From Trachythela sp. YZ-2020 (lineage: Eukaryota; Cnidaria; Anthozoa; Malacalcyonacea; Clavulariidae), in contig JADLSH010000363.1 of the NCBI GenBank assembly GCA_016169945.1, forward strand, positions 1,054,001 to 1,118,000: DNA of 64,000 nucleotides, given 5' to 3'. Position numbers and translations under genes: made by a program. Shown piece by piece: positions 36,301 through 49,300 of this stretch; position 1 is the first letter of the stretch, and each line of letters begins with the position of its first letter. The notes below the pieces were generated by a model, which was not told the origin of the DNA, did no database searches, and saw nothing but the letters and a program-made list of their open reading frames with translations.

Positions 36301-36491
36301 CACAACGCATAGGTCGTCTCCTGGACACAATTGTTGGAAAACTTCAAGTAAAGACAGTTCTTCTTCAGTGTATTCTTGGTCAAAAATTTCGTCAAATTCA
36401 CAACCTTTGTCCCTTCGTTACCATAGCAACCGCATGGCACCATATCCGAGACGGCGCTGGTTATATGGTGATGATGATGGTGGTGATGGTG
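26104..36491 (-). CDS. ADCY10: ADCY10 segment: helical C-terminal region, exons 20-34
   Basis: Exons 36491-36152, 35362-35111, 34005-33865, 33549-33390, 32982-32826, 32147-31972, 31827-31680, 30942-30851, 30352-30234, 29993-29897, 29332-29217, 28532-28415 and 28273-28218 join in phase. Two more are provisional: 27230-27170 and 26294-26104 (ends in TAG). Exon 20 holds TTYALWLKRQREGLHQK and CRPCGGGAFLPY, matching the human YELWLKDQRKAMH / CDHCRGRDFIPY region. Later exons read as TPR-like helices (exons 24-32). The start of exon 20 is uncertain: the acceptor at 36491 gives phase 0 and begins with nine histidines, but another acceptor lies at about 36571. Exon 32 could splice directly to 34 in phase. 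Confidence 0.78.
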
Positions 36492-39400
36492 CTGGGTGTG
36501 TACATGGGTGGTGTCGATAAACCCATGGTGGTTGTGAGCGTTCTGGTGTTGGTGGGCCAAAGTGGCACATTCTAAGATGCGTTCCTATATATACCATGCA
36601 CGATTTAAAGTAATGGTTTGTTATGGCGGGTTAGTAGTAACCAGTGAACTAGTAGGGAACTTTAGATTTGACGACGGCTACGAGAACGACTACGACTACG
36701 AGATTTTTCCGTTAAATATCTGCTAATACAAACTTGTTATCATCCTGTCTTCGGCACAGGACATCTTTATAACAACAGTTGAGCCAAAGCGAGTACAACT
36801 TTGAGTTTGTATTAACAGATATTTAACGGAAAAATCTCGTAGTCGTAGTCAAATCTAAAGTTCCCTAGTAACACTGTCACAACGGTTACATGTACATAGA
36901 CAATACAGTATGAATGATCATGTATGTTAGATAGGGTTGCACACTGTTACACACTCACATACTGTTACATAGTGCTACAATTCAAACTGTTACATGCTGT
37001 TACAAAGTGTTACATAGAGTTGCTTGCTTTTGCGTAGTGTTTTACACACTGTTACTTGCTGCAACATAATGTATATAGTGTTACATGCTGTTACAAAGTG
37101 TTACATAGAGTTGCTTGCTTTTGCGCAGTGTTATACACTGTTACTTGCTGCAACATAATGTATATAGTGTTACATGGTGTTACAGAGTGTTACACACTGG
37201 TAAGGGCAAGCTGAAAGCTGAATTGTGAAGAACGCAGCTGAAACATGACCGTGTCTAAGGCATACTAGGGCACCTCTGGCTGCCATGACACGACCCATGT
37301 CTGATCACAGAGCACAGCTAAGGTGGACGTATTACCTAGAGTTATAAACTGCTACATGCCCTAACACTAACGGAAACCGTTTGTTAAAAAAATAGAATTA
37401 GTTGCCCATTTTTATTGTAAATATTGTGTTACCCAAGGCATATACGAGAAAATACATCATGCTCTTCGGTGGCGCAGTCGTCAGGACAAGCGCCTTTCAC
37501 CTCTGAGTCTTGAGTTCGATTCTCGCTGGGGACTTTACTCATCACACTCATGTGAAAAGAGTAAGTCAACGCTCTGCCAAAAGTCGTGGGTTTTCTCCGG
37601 GCACTCCGGTTTCCTCCCACAGGGAAGTTGATTGGGTGGGTTAGGATATACAGATTAGGAAAGTAATATCACAATTGTTGTAAAAATAGATAATATAGGT
37701 AAGCGAGATACTCGATGTAAACGGTCACTGAAAAGCCCCAACGGGGAGTGAGCTGAATAATGTATGTATGTATGTATGTATCTACCTTGAGAAGATGGTA
37801 CAAAGCCAAATCAACTTGCGTTTCGGCAGACTTCGGTACAATAGCTGCGACCAAATCACTCGGAAAACAATCACCCAATATAGATGAACATTTCAAGACG
37901 ACCTTCTCAAGTGGTGGTAAGCGATCAAAACGTGCCAAGACCATTTCTCGCAGTGATTCCGGTACAGGAATCCTGGTTATATCCTGCCCAGGCGTGACTA
38001 TACACATATTATGGATATCTGGTACCAACGCGCTGGGGCTAGCATAGACAAAATAATCCGGTGGGAGAAAGTATCTGGGTATGGGGGTCAGAACTCGGGT
38101 GCTTTTTTCACGGCTTTCCGCTGGCCATTCGTTTTGGACCGTTGCCAAGGGAGACATGGGTGGTTGTTCTAGTGGTATTGCATCACTTCCGGTGAATAAT
38201 TCGTCATCAATGTCGTCATCTTCGAATCTGATCGATTTGGCAGTGACTGAGCTGGATCTACGTTTTCTCTTGAAAATTGACTCGGGTTTTTCGAGGTCGT
38301 CATCTGTAGATGCACTGTTTCTATATGGAAAATGCAAACCGTTAAACCATGGGCTATTCCTGCAGTTTTTCTCAAGGTACTCCAGTTTCCCCCTGTAATA
38401 ACACTGAACCAATAAGGGATGACCATTACTGGACCTCTAGGGACAACGGTTTAGAACTGATAGAGCTATCCAGTATAAATTTTGTTTAGTTTAGGTTTCC
38501 TCCTGTAGTAACACTGAACCAATAAAGGGTGACTCTTACTGGATCTCTAGGGACAACGGTTTAGGACTGATAGAGCTATATCCAGTATAAATTTAGTTAG
38601 TTTAGTTTAGGTTTCCTCCTGTAGTAACACTGAACCAATAAAGGGTGACTCTTACTGGATCTCTAGGGACAACGGTTTAGAACTGATAGAGCTATCCAGT
38701 ATAAATATAGAATACTGGGTTTGGTGGATATATATACAATTTTAAGACCTAACCAGGAACGGTTGCGAAAAATGCAACACTAGGTCCTCTGGCAGGAATT
38801 GAACCCACGGCCCTGCGATTCCGGTGCAGCGCTTCCGAACCCACGGCCCTGCGATTCCGATTCAGTTTATCCACCAAACCAAGTATTCTAGTTCAACCAA
38901 GTGAAGTGCAAAAAAATCTTTCAATTTACAGTATAAATATAGTTATTTTAGTTGTACCTGCGCTGTTTCCTGTGTTCCTCAAACTCTCCATCCTCACCAG
39001 CAGTGGCAGCCACAGTACCACGCCGCAACGTTGTCAAAGTTTTAACAATGCTCATGCTCTTCCTGCGCAATGCTGATAACGGCCTGTTCGCCGGGACTGC
39101 CCCAGAGAAAGATGCGCGAGACATTGCGGAGCCTGGACGCGAGGGATAGCTCTCGACTTCGAAGGGCTTCGGGTTGCTGTCGGGAACCACCGGCGTACAC
39201 GGTCGGGAACTCGGAAGAGGGGTAGTTTCGGAAAGGTTCGTGGATTCCGAAGGCATCTCGCCCTCCTCTTGGATGACAACCTCTTTGTCCGAAACTACTT
39301 TTATGTAGTTAGAGCTTAACATGTCCTTCACAAGTTGTTCACACCAGCTCGCGACGCCATGACTCTTTTCACGTATGATTGTCTCCAGATCACGTGGTAT

Positions 39401-42400
39401 GCACGTGACATCCAGAAACTGACATGCCATGTCGATCATTAGATCAGGTGATAATCCACCTACACGCGTAAATTAAAATGCACAAATTATAACAAGCAAC
39501 TCCAGCAGACGTGTACCAATGCTGTTTCAACAACTTGTTATCAGGATGTGCTCGCACTGCTTGCTACAAGTTTGTCGACTCGACAGACTTGTTACAAGTT
39601 GTTCCAACAACTTGTTATCGTTCTTTAATTCAACAACTTGTTAACAAGTTGTGAGTGACAACCGTGTAGCAACTTGATAAAATGACAACATTGTTACAAC
39701 TTGTTGACAAGCTTGGTACAAGTCTGTTGCGAACACATGTTGTTGACAACATGTGAGATTTTTACGACTTTTACGTGCGCAGTTGTATAACAGTATCACA
39801 GATCCATACCTAAAATCATCTTGATGGTCTGAGTGTCTGCTGTCAATCTCTTGGCAGATTCAGGAAAGTTAGTGACAGTGCTCAGAGGTTTGATAGTCAT
39901 AACCAGTACGGCGTGGGAATCACTCACTAAGTCTTCAAGAAAGTCCCAAGATTCGTTGTCAATGAAATGACCGTTCTCAACCGCGAAAATACACGGTTCC
40001 TTGAGCACAACCTAAACAAATCAATAAAAGGCGAAAAAAAGATGATAACGTTGTGTCTATCTTTGACATGGTGGGCTCACCAATTAGGGAGTTTAAGCAC
40101 AGAAGATGCTTCGTGCTTTGCTTACCTTCGGGAAACATGGCTAAGAAACAATGTTTCCTGGTTTGTCCACCTTCGGGAAACATGGCTAGGAAACAATGTT
40201 TCCTGTTTTGCCCACCTTCGGGAAACATGGCTAGGAAACAATGTTTTCTGCTTTGCCCACCTTCGGAAGACATGGCTAGGAAACAATATTTCCTGTTTGT
40301 CCACCTTCGGGAAACATGGCTAGGAAACAATGTTTCCTGCTTTGCCCACTTTCGGAAGACATGGCTAGGAAACAATATTTCCTGTTTGTCCACCTTCGGG
40401 AAACATGGCTAGGAAACAGTGTTTTCAGCTTTGAACATGGCAACTTTGCTTTCTTGTTGCCCAGGGCGTAATAGTGAACAAAACGTCACAATTGATGCAC
40501 ACAATCTAACCTGATGTACAATTTCAAAGAGCAACATGTGTTGATGTTCTGCAACCGTATTATCGTCCATGTGGATCAGCTTCGCATGACCCGGTGCCTA
40601 GAAAAAGAAGGATAAACCCAGTTAAAACACAAATTACTAACTGAAGCTCTATATTCTTCCTAGATGTCCAGTAAGGGCCATCCCTTCATGATCGAGTGTT
40701 ATTACTACAGGGGCCGGTTGTTCAAAGCTCGATTAGCGCTAATCCTGGGTTAAATTTTAACCCGCTGTTTTGGGTTATGTATTTCTGCATGGCCGTTAGG
40801 CTAACCGGCTTTTGAACAACCGGCCCCAGGAGTACCCTCCCGGAGGGGGCCTGCAGTATTTAGTAGAGTCAAACAGGAAGCATCTATTTAAGTCTATCGA
40901 TTTCAGCATTTTAAAAAGGTTATTGTCAGACAGTCTGAAATTGATAAGTTGAAGCATACAATATAGCTAATCATTAACGTACGTGGGTTCCAAGTAAATC
41001 ATTGAGCAAGCAGAGTTCAGTTTTCAAATTTTCATCTTGAATATAATCAAGTATCTTCCCCTCTCTTTCACTCACGGAATTACACCCTTCTAGTTGTAGT
41101 AGAGTCGTGATCAAGTTCTGAACAATGTAGAATGGTGTTTGGGCATGAGCCATGTCTGCTTCCACGAAATCCATCCTGGAAAGCACCACAAAAGATTAAA
41201 CATTACGAAAACTACACATAGTTGTGTTCGCAACATACAGGCTTGTAGCAAGCTTGCCTAGTCAACAAGTTGTAACAATGCTGTCATTTCATCAAGTTGC
41301 TACAAGGTTGTCACTCACAACTTTTTCAACTCTGAACAGGTAAGTGATAGCTACCTGAATTCTTCATTTTCCGCGGTATCCATTAACTCTTCGAACACGC
41401 GGGTCTTTCCAATACCCGTATCTCCAACAATCAATACAAACTTTCCTTTGCTATCCAAATGACTGTCTTCTGCCTTGATATCATGCAGTAATTTGCGGAA
41501 AATTTCCCGTTCGTTTTCTCGCCCTAGAAACAATGTATATACAGTATAAGCCAAGTTATAGTTTCGAAATGCGTATTCAAATGAAGCGTTAGTTGGTATA
41601 GAATTTGAGTCCAATCAAAACACAGCTAGGCTACTAATTTTGACCTTACATTACCATTTCTGTGATTGCTAATATCGGCGATGGACTTCAAATCATGCTA
41701 TTAAGGTGGCTCTGTGTATTCAAATCGAACTTACCTAAAACTGGGTAGTCAATGTCATCATCCTCTTCCATTATGCGGCTACAAAAGAATACTATGGACA
41801 TAAATACGTTGAAAGCAGGGTGCAAATAGCATAGACTAACACAACATGGCCAGCAGCACACATGCTATGATTTTGTTGTTTGTCAGGCACATCCGACAAA
41901 TTGGTAGTCAGGTTATACTGTAACAACCTGTAAAAGTTAGCTTTCTGGCTGACAAGTATTCACACATACTGGAAGTATTCCTCTCATGTGCGACGAAGGT
42001 GAAATTACAATCAGACAACTGCATATTGCAGGGAATCGAGCCACTGTCCCAGACCCACGTAAAAACACACAAGTTGTGACAAACCTGCAGCAGACTTGTA
42101 CCAATGCTGTTTCAACAGCTTGTTATCAGGATGTGTTCGCACTGCTTGTTCCCAGCTTGTTGACAACTTGCTACAAGGTTGTTGACTCAGCAAACTTGTT
42201 ACAAGTTGTTCCATCAACTTGTTATCGTCCTGCAATTAAACAACTTGTTAACAAGTTGTGAGTGTGACAATCTTGTAGCAGCTTGATAAAATGACAACAT
42301 CGCCATGACTTGTTGACAAGCTTGCTATGAGCCTGTTGCGAACACGTTTGGTTGACAAGGTGCGAGATTTTCCTTGCACTAAACATTGTACCACCAACAC

Positions 42401-45400
42401 AACTGTAAGTACATATCATTCATACTCATGATCTTTGGTATATTCCCTGATAACGCCAGGATCGGCAATCCCCTTCAACTGTTTAAACGGCAACGATTCG
42501 AAATCTTGTTTGTTCAGTCTGGTTATTGCGGCTTTATATGTCTCTTCGTCGCAGCTCACAATACTTGGGTAGTTCATCATTAGACGAGCAGCCATGTTGA
42601 CTTTACTGCCAATTACTAAAAGATGAAAAGATGCAAAAGAACGTTTTGAAAGAACGCAACTCGATTAAAGAAACTATTGACTAACAAATTTAACTAGACT
42701 CATGAACATTTCGGAATATAGCCGACCGGGCATCAGGGTACATTTCGCTGTTTAAGTTTGGAATTTTATAATTTCTTCACAAGTTGTAAACTTAATAAAG
42801 ATATCATTTAGTGCATATACCGTTCGCCTCTGCCACCCAGCCCCATGTTCAATTCCAGCAGTTTGCTGATTGTAACATCGCCATAGTCGCAGTGAGAAGA
42901 ATGCTTCCAGTTTGACTCTACCAAACACTGCACATTTTCTCCGTGTACTCCGGTTTCCTTCTGTATTAACACTGGACCAGTAAGAGATGGCCCTTCGTTG
43001 AACTCTAGACAGAACAGTTTAGAACAGATATGATAAAGCTATCAACTATAAATAAAGTTAGTTAAGTTTAAGTTTCGTCGTATCCCTAATATCCAGCATA
43101 TTAACGATTAACGATTAACATTTATATAGCGCAAATTTACATGTGAATATGATCAAATGCGCTTTACATCAAGTGCTACGCTTACCTAATTACATACTTA
43201 GCCTATACTATTTTATCTTTACAACGATTGTGATATTACTTTCTTAACTGTGTTTATCCTAACCCACCCGATCAACTTTCCCTGTGGGAGGAAACCGGAG
43301 TGCCCGGAGAAAACCCACGACTTTCGGCAGAGTGTTGACCGACTCTTTTCACATCAGTTCGTTGCGAGAATCGAACCCACGAACTCAGAGGTGAAAGGCG
43401 CTTGCCCTGACGACCGCGCCACCGAAGCCCCGATATCGTGAGTGCCTCTGTAGAATGCTTACCAGTATATTCGTGTCTATCTAAATGACCAACAACACCA
43501 CAAAATGCTCGACCTGTGGTTATCCCTATCGACTCGTTTCTAAAAAGAATGCAAGAGATAAAAAATAAAGCCTACTATAGATAAATTTGACTAAGCACCA
43601 TTGTGCAGCAGATGATAGTCACCAGGGGTCGGTTGTATCAACGCCGGATAGCACTATCCACCGGATAGCGAATCTTCCAACCTTCCTAAAATTGTCCGTT
43701 GATTTGTATAATCTAGATTAAAACTTAGCATTTATAAGTTAAAGTTTCTTTTTATTAATTGTGGGGTCTACATTCGTAGTTTTATAGCTTTTGGAGCATT
43801 TTTACAACAGTCGAAAAATTCGCTATCCGGCCTTGATACAACCGCTTCCAGACAGTTATCAGAGTAAGAAAATATGTTAATTCTTTCTATTATATGTAGT
43901 AGTCGTGCATTTGGTGGTAAGTAAATAGAATTGAAAGATGCACAACATATAAGTGTATTTCAAGAGTTCTGATGTTCACTTTTCGGCCAAATCATATGCA
44001 GCTCACTATTTCAATTAAGGTTGTCATAGACAATAGTCAAATGTACAATATGAGCGCTAAATGAATGATGGGAATAATCATAGTTTTAAATAAGTTTAAC
44101 ACATCAGTAGCCCGTGGGAATACAAATATAATATCTCAGTAGCCATTTGTATTCCCACGAGGCTACTGATCTGTTAAACTTATTTAAAACTATGATTATT
44201 CCCATCATTCATTTAGCGCTCATACATTGGATTATTGTCTGTGACAACCTTAATTGAATTATTAAATTTTTGGCGCTTCAGGTGCGGCGTTTATTCGTGA
44301 GAGGCGTTTATTCGAATAATTACGGTAGCTGTATATGCACTCACGTGATTTCCAAGATAGTATGAAGTATTTCCAGCATTCTGTAACCAGCAATCACGGC
44401 TCTTGCCTGGTCGTCATCATGTTTATCACCCGGGAGACCAAATATCACCACAAATGTGCAGCCCTTTAAAAAATACACACGGTTATACGTATTGAAAAAA
44501 CAACATATAACTGCCGTTTAAACATCATCAAATTTATTTAGTTAAGTTATCATTAAACGCTATTAAGTTTATAGTCGAACAGTTGCCTGGATATTCTCAC
44601 CTTATCGAATGAAAACACTTTGTTCAAGTTGCCTGTGAAAGAGAAAAAACGTTGGACCTCGAACAAAAACATTAGAGCTTTCTAGAGGCTGATTAGAGCT
44701 TTCCTTTCAAACAGTGGTGGCGCTAGGGGGGGCCAGCCCCCCCTTCGGGGAACTGTAGCCCCCCATCGGGGAAATCTTTCGTCGGGGAAGAATCTATGTC
44801 TTGTAACGAGCGTGACAATTCTATTTCACCGCAAAATACCCTCAAAACGGAGGAAATACCGTTTCAGAGACTCAAAATTCAAAATTTTTCTCGGGGGAGC
44901 ATGCCCCGAACCCCCCCAGGTTGAACATCAGATAAAACGTTTGACTGCCTCTAAGAACTTAGATCCCTCGTCGGGGACCCTAGCCCCCTCATCGGGGAAT
45001 TCCTGGCGCCACCCCTGCTTTCAAAACAAACTAACTTTATTTATACTGAATACCTCTATCAATTCTATCTAAATTTGTTTTCCCTAGAAAACTTTTCACA
45101 CATGGAACTGAGGTGAAATTATAATCTGCAGACAACTGTATTGCATGGATCGAAGGGAAAGGCGCGTGTATGTACTAGCGCCACTGAGCAACAACCCATT
45201 TAAACTAGCTGATATCCCCACTACAAAAAGAGAGTATCCGTGTGTACTCACCTTTCAGTCGTCTGACAGTTTCATAAATGACTTCATAAGCTTTCTGAAC
45301 GGCTTGAGCGGCATCATAGACATTGTGTGGTAAGGACATGTTAACAAACAACACGGAAACCTGACGCATTTCTGATAACCATTCCAAATCTTGATGATGG

Positions 45401-46328
45401 TCGATCTACATAAAAACATGCCAACACTTAGCCCAACCATTTAATGAGTATCCCCACCGCTAATTGATTAATTAACCCTTAATTAACGAATACACATGAT
45501 ACTGGCCCAATTTATACTACAACAGCAAGATCCGTCTGAAAATACTTGGGCAAAGAAAAGATACTTCGTTTGATAATTCCTTAGTGTAAAATGTGGCAGT
45601 CAAATCATTTGAAGAGCAGGATAAGCTGTTCCTGTACGAACCACAGATTAGGAAGAATAAAATTCAACAGCTTTTTTAAGACTTTTCAGGCCATGTATCA
45701 GGAAATTCAAGGACTATTTCGGGCTGAAAAGAAGGCGTTATGAGTCCGTAAAAGTGCTGTCAAACTGTACAATTGTGCCACATACCCACAAATTTCAGAA
45801 AATACATCCAAAAACTAAAGCAAGAAGAATTCAAGGGCTTCATGCACTTATTTATAAATTCAAATATACCTTATATAATACTGGTCTTGGAACGTAAGCT
45901 CGCAGATCGTCCACTTCTTCGTCGGTTAGTTTGCTGTACATTAAAAGTCGCGCGTCTAAAAATTGCAAGTTAAGGCCAGTCAGGTTTGCACAATGTCACA
46001 TATCTCAAAACAATGAGTGACTGGATGACATGGAGAACAGCGGGATTTCCAAAACAATGAAAAGACAATGGAACATTCCGATCACTGAATCGTGACTGGA
46101 TGGCATGCACTATTATTATGCTAAGTGTTATACAGGGTGTCTCAAAAAAAAGTGAACCCTTTGAAATTAAATACAATAGGGTACAATAGATTCTTTGAAA
46201 GAAAATGCAAATATGAAGTTCAATTTCAAAAGGTTCACTATTGTATTAAATTTCAAAGAGTTCACTTTTTTATGATACACCCTGTAGAAAGGGCAACTGA
46301 AAGGCCACCGTGTGCTTAAAGAAGTTTA

Positions 46329-46361
<33 letters not shown>

Positions 46362-49300
46362 TATTGTTTTGCTAAGTGTTATATACAGTATATTTGCACC
46401 TAATAAACACAAAGTGGCGTAATCTGGTAAAGAAGAATACCTGGATCATAGCTCATGAGTCCTGCAATGCCAGAGGAAACCTTAACCTTATCAACAATCA
46501 TCTCTTTACGACCTTTACGAGTGTTACAGAATATCTTTGGACATTTCCAATACGGAAAGAACTTCTCATAGAAGTCACCGAGGTGAGGACCCAAGGCTCG
46601 TTTAGCAATACTTGGTGTAGTCAGACGCATTGAATGAGCCGTAAGCACTCCTGACATTGATCCAAGCAGGTAAGACATATTTGTAAGCTCACACGGTGGT
46701 ATCACATCTTGATGCTTCACGCCCAATACCTGAAATGAAAATAAAGTGAGTTGCAGACCAACATGACTAACAGGAACACGAGCAAAAAATGCACAAGTTC
46801 TGCAGCAGACTTGCTCCAAAGCCGTAGGAAAGTTGGTGGTACAGTGATTAATGCCTCGTTTTCATATGTCGCCGATGGTCGGCGATGCACTCATGGACCA
46901 TTGTTAGTGATCATTGAAGGAGGAAATGATTTCAAGTAGGCAAAGGATTTCACTCGCCAATGATCGAAGACAGTGGCACTGCGAAAGCATCGCCGACCAT
47001 CGGCGACATATGAAAACCAGACCGTTTCCCACTGGGCGAATTTGTCCGCGCGAAGCGAATTTGTCCTTTGTTCGCATCGCTTTTGCTGACGTGATAAGAG
47101 ATGTCGAGAAAGGAAAAAGTCGCTTCGCGCGAACAAATTCACCTAGTGGAAAACGGGCTTTAGTGCAGTAGTCTAGGACCTGTATATGAGTTTGTATGCA
47201 TTTCATTTAGGACAGATAATCTCAACTGTTTTAGGGTAAAATGACCATGACGGACAACATGGCATATGTGCCAAAACCCGAATCCGGTGTGAAATGCTCG
47301 AAAATGACCACACCCAGAAACGGCACTGCCGACATAGCTCTATCTCCTAAACCATCAAAGCTACAGACTTTCTGAAGTGCTTACAGTGTTTAGAATGGTT
47401 ACTTTAAGACTTTCCAGGCCATGTATCAGGAAATTCAAGGAAATTCAAGTTTGACTCTACCAAACACCGCAGGTTTTCTCCACGTATCCCGCGGTTTCCT
47501 CTTGTAGTAACACCGGACCAATTTGTGACAACTCTGAACCTCTACGAAAAATAGTTTAGACAATCATTCGGTTACTTTGGTTAATCTTAGCAAAGTGTTC
47601 GTTAGGTTGTAATTCGAACAAGGCCGGTGTCAGGTTGTGCCAACACTGGTCTTTCCTGCTCGCTGAGAATGACTCAACAGAGTTTGGAGCAGCTGAGGTT
47701 AAATGAGTCTGGTTTGCAGCCTGATACATCTACTTTCGCTGTTCCTCCATTAGACTGAAATGTCATGCGTCCTCCCGCTGGTTCCACAATTCTAACATAT
47801 TTTAGTATGTTCACCTTTCATGAACACGATTAGGACAGAGCGATGCTTCGGTGGACAATAGTAGCTTTACCTTATAGTGATGTCCATCTTCAACAAGCTC
47901 ATGTATAAACAACGCCTGCTCACAATTATCCCAGGCAAGTTGAGACAACACAACCGAACCAGGTTCCGCCCATTTCTCTGCGGCATTGGCGTCATCTATA
48001 GCCGGCCCGGACATATCGAACTGCTTGCTGTCATACAGACCTACATAGGTGACATAGAACACTCCAACAGCAACAGCAGTTTTAACACGAAGTAGAACTC
48101 CTACATCGGTCATATAATTATCGCATTCTTCCTGGATAGAGAGACTACACATCGTAGCACTGTTTACCAGAGGGGTGATACTCGAGGTGGTGTCCTCGAT
48201 CTTCCAGATGGCAAACAACGCATCTCCTGTAAGGCAAATGAATAATGAACAGTAAGAAAACAATATATTTTTATCATTTTAGGGTGAGTTTCAGTAAGCG
48301 TCACAACACAGCAGATGGTTTTGCAAACCAATTGACAAAGGTTCCGAGGGTTAGTTAGTGAAGGTTAGTGCCTAAGGGAAACTTTTAGCGAGGGAGGAAA
48401 ACCGGAGTACCCGGAGAAAAACCCTCGAAGCACAGGAGAGAACCAACCAATCTCAACTTACAAGAGTTAATCAAGCACAAGGCTAGGACGTTACCCAACC
48501 GAAGTAAATCCCTGCCCTCGACCTGCTGAAAAGCAGGCTTAACTCAGAGGTAAAGGACAGCGCGCTAACACCATCTGCCACCCGTGCTTCCTTAAGCTCA
48601 ATAAACTATTTCCTTATGAAAGGCAACCAGGATCACACGATGCAACTATAAAACCACCCGAAAGGCTTGGTAAAAAATTAAGAGCAACAGTATTGTAATG
48701 TGAATACATGTGACGTTAAATTTACACTAAAAATCGTACCTGCAAACTTCAGAACGTCTCCTCCATTTCTTAAAATACCTGTGCAAGTGTAAAATAAGAA
48801 CATTGAGATGGTGGAATATCATACAAACTTTGAAAATTTTTATATGGATACAAGGAAGACAGTTCATCAAGGAAGACGTATTGCAAGACATTATCGTATA
48901 TCACACATTTTCACAAACAAGTACTATAGTTGTCCTAATTAACTTACATTCAACAATTTTCCCCAGGTAATTATTCAATGTTGCACTGAGTTGATCTGTA
49001 CCGCATGTTCCACCATCACTACTTGTCTGAGAGCTGTATTTTTCACATAGAGCTGTAAAACCTATTGAAGAGTGGAAGATTTAGTTGAATAGCTAGGTAA
49101 TTAGTTGGTTAATTAATAATTATTACCCTGTTTAACTACCCCCTAATTATTTTGTTAATTAGTTAATTAAGCATTTAGGTCATTAGCTAGCTAGCTAACT
49201 AATTAGTAAATTAGTAGTTGACAAGTTGGCGTCTGACGAGCGGCCTTCGATCGAAATGTTTTAAATCATTTATCTTGTCAGCAAGATGTGTTTGCAACAG

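Noticed and set aside
39967..40412. ORFs in both directions of about 120-138 residues
   Set aside because: The 60-bp minisatellite is open in several frames. It lies between two cyclase exons that join without it.
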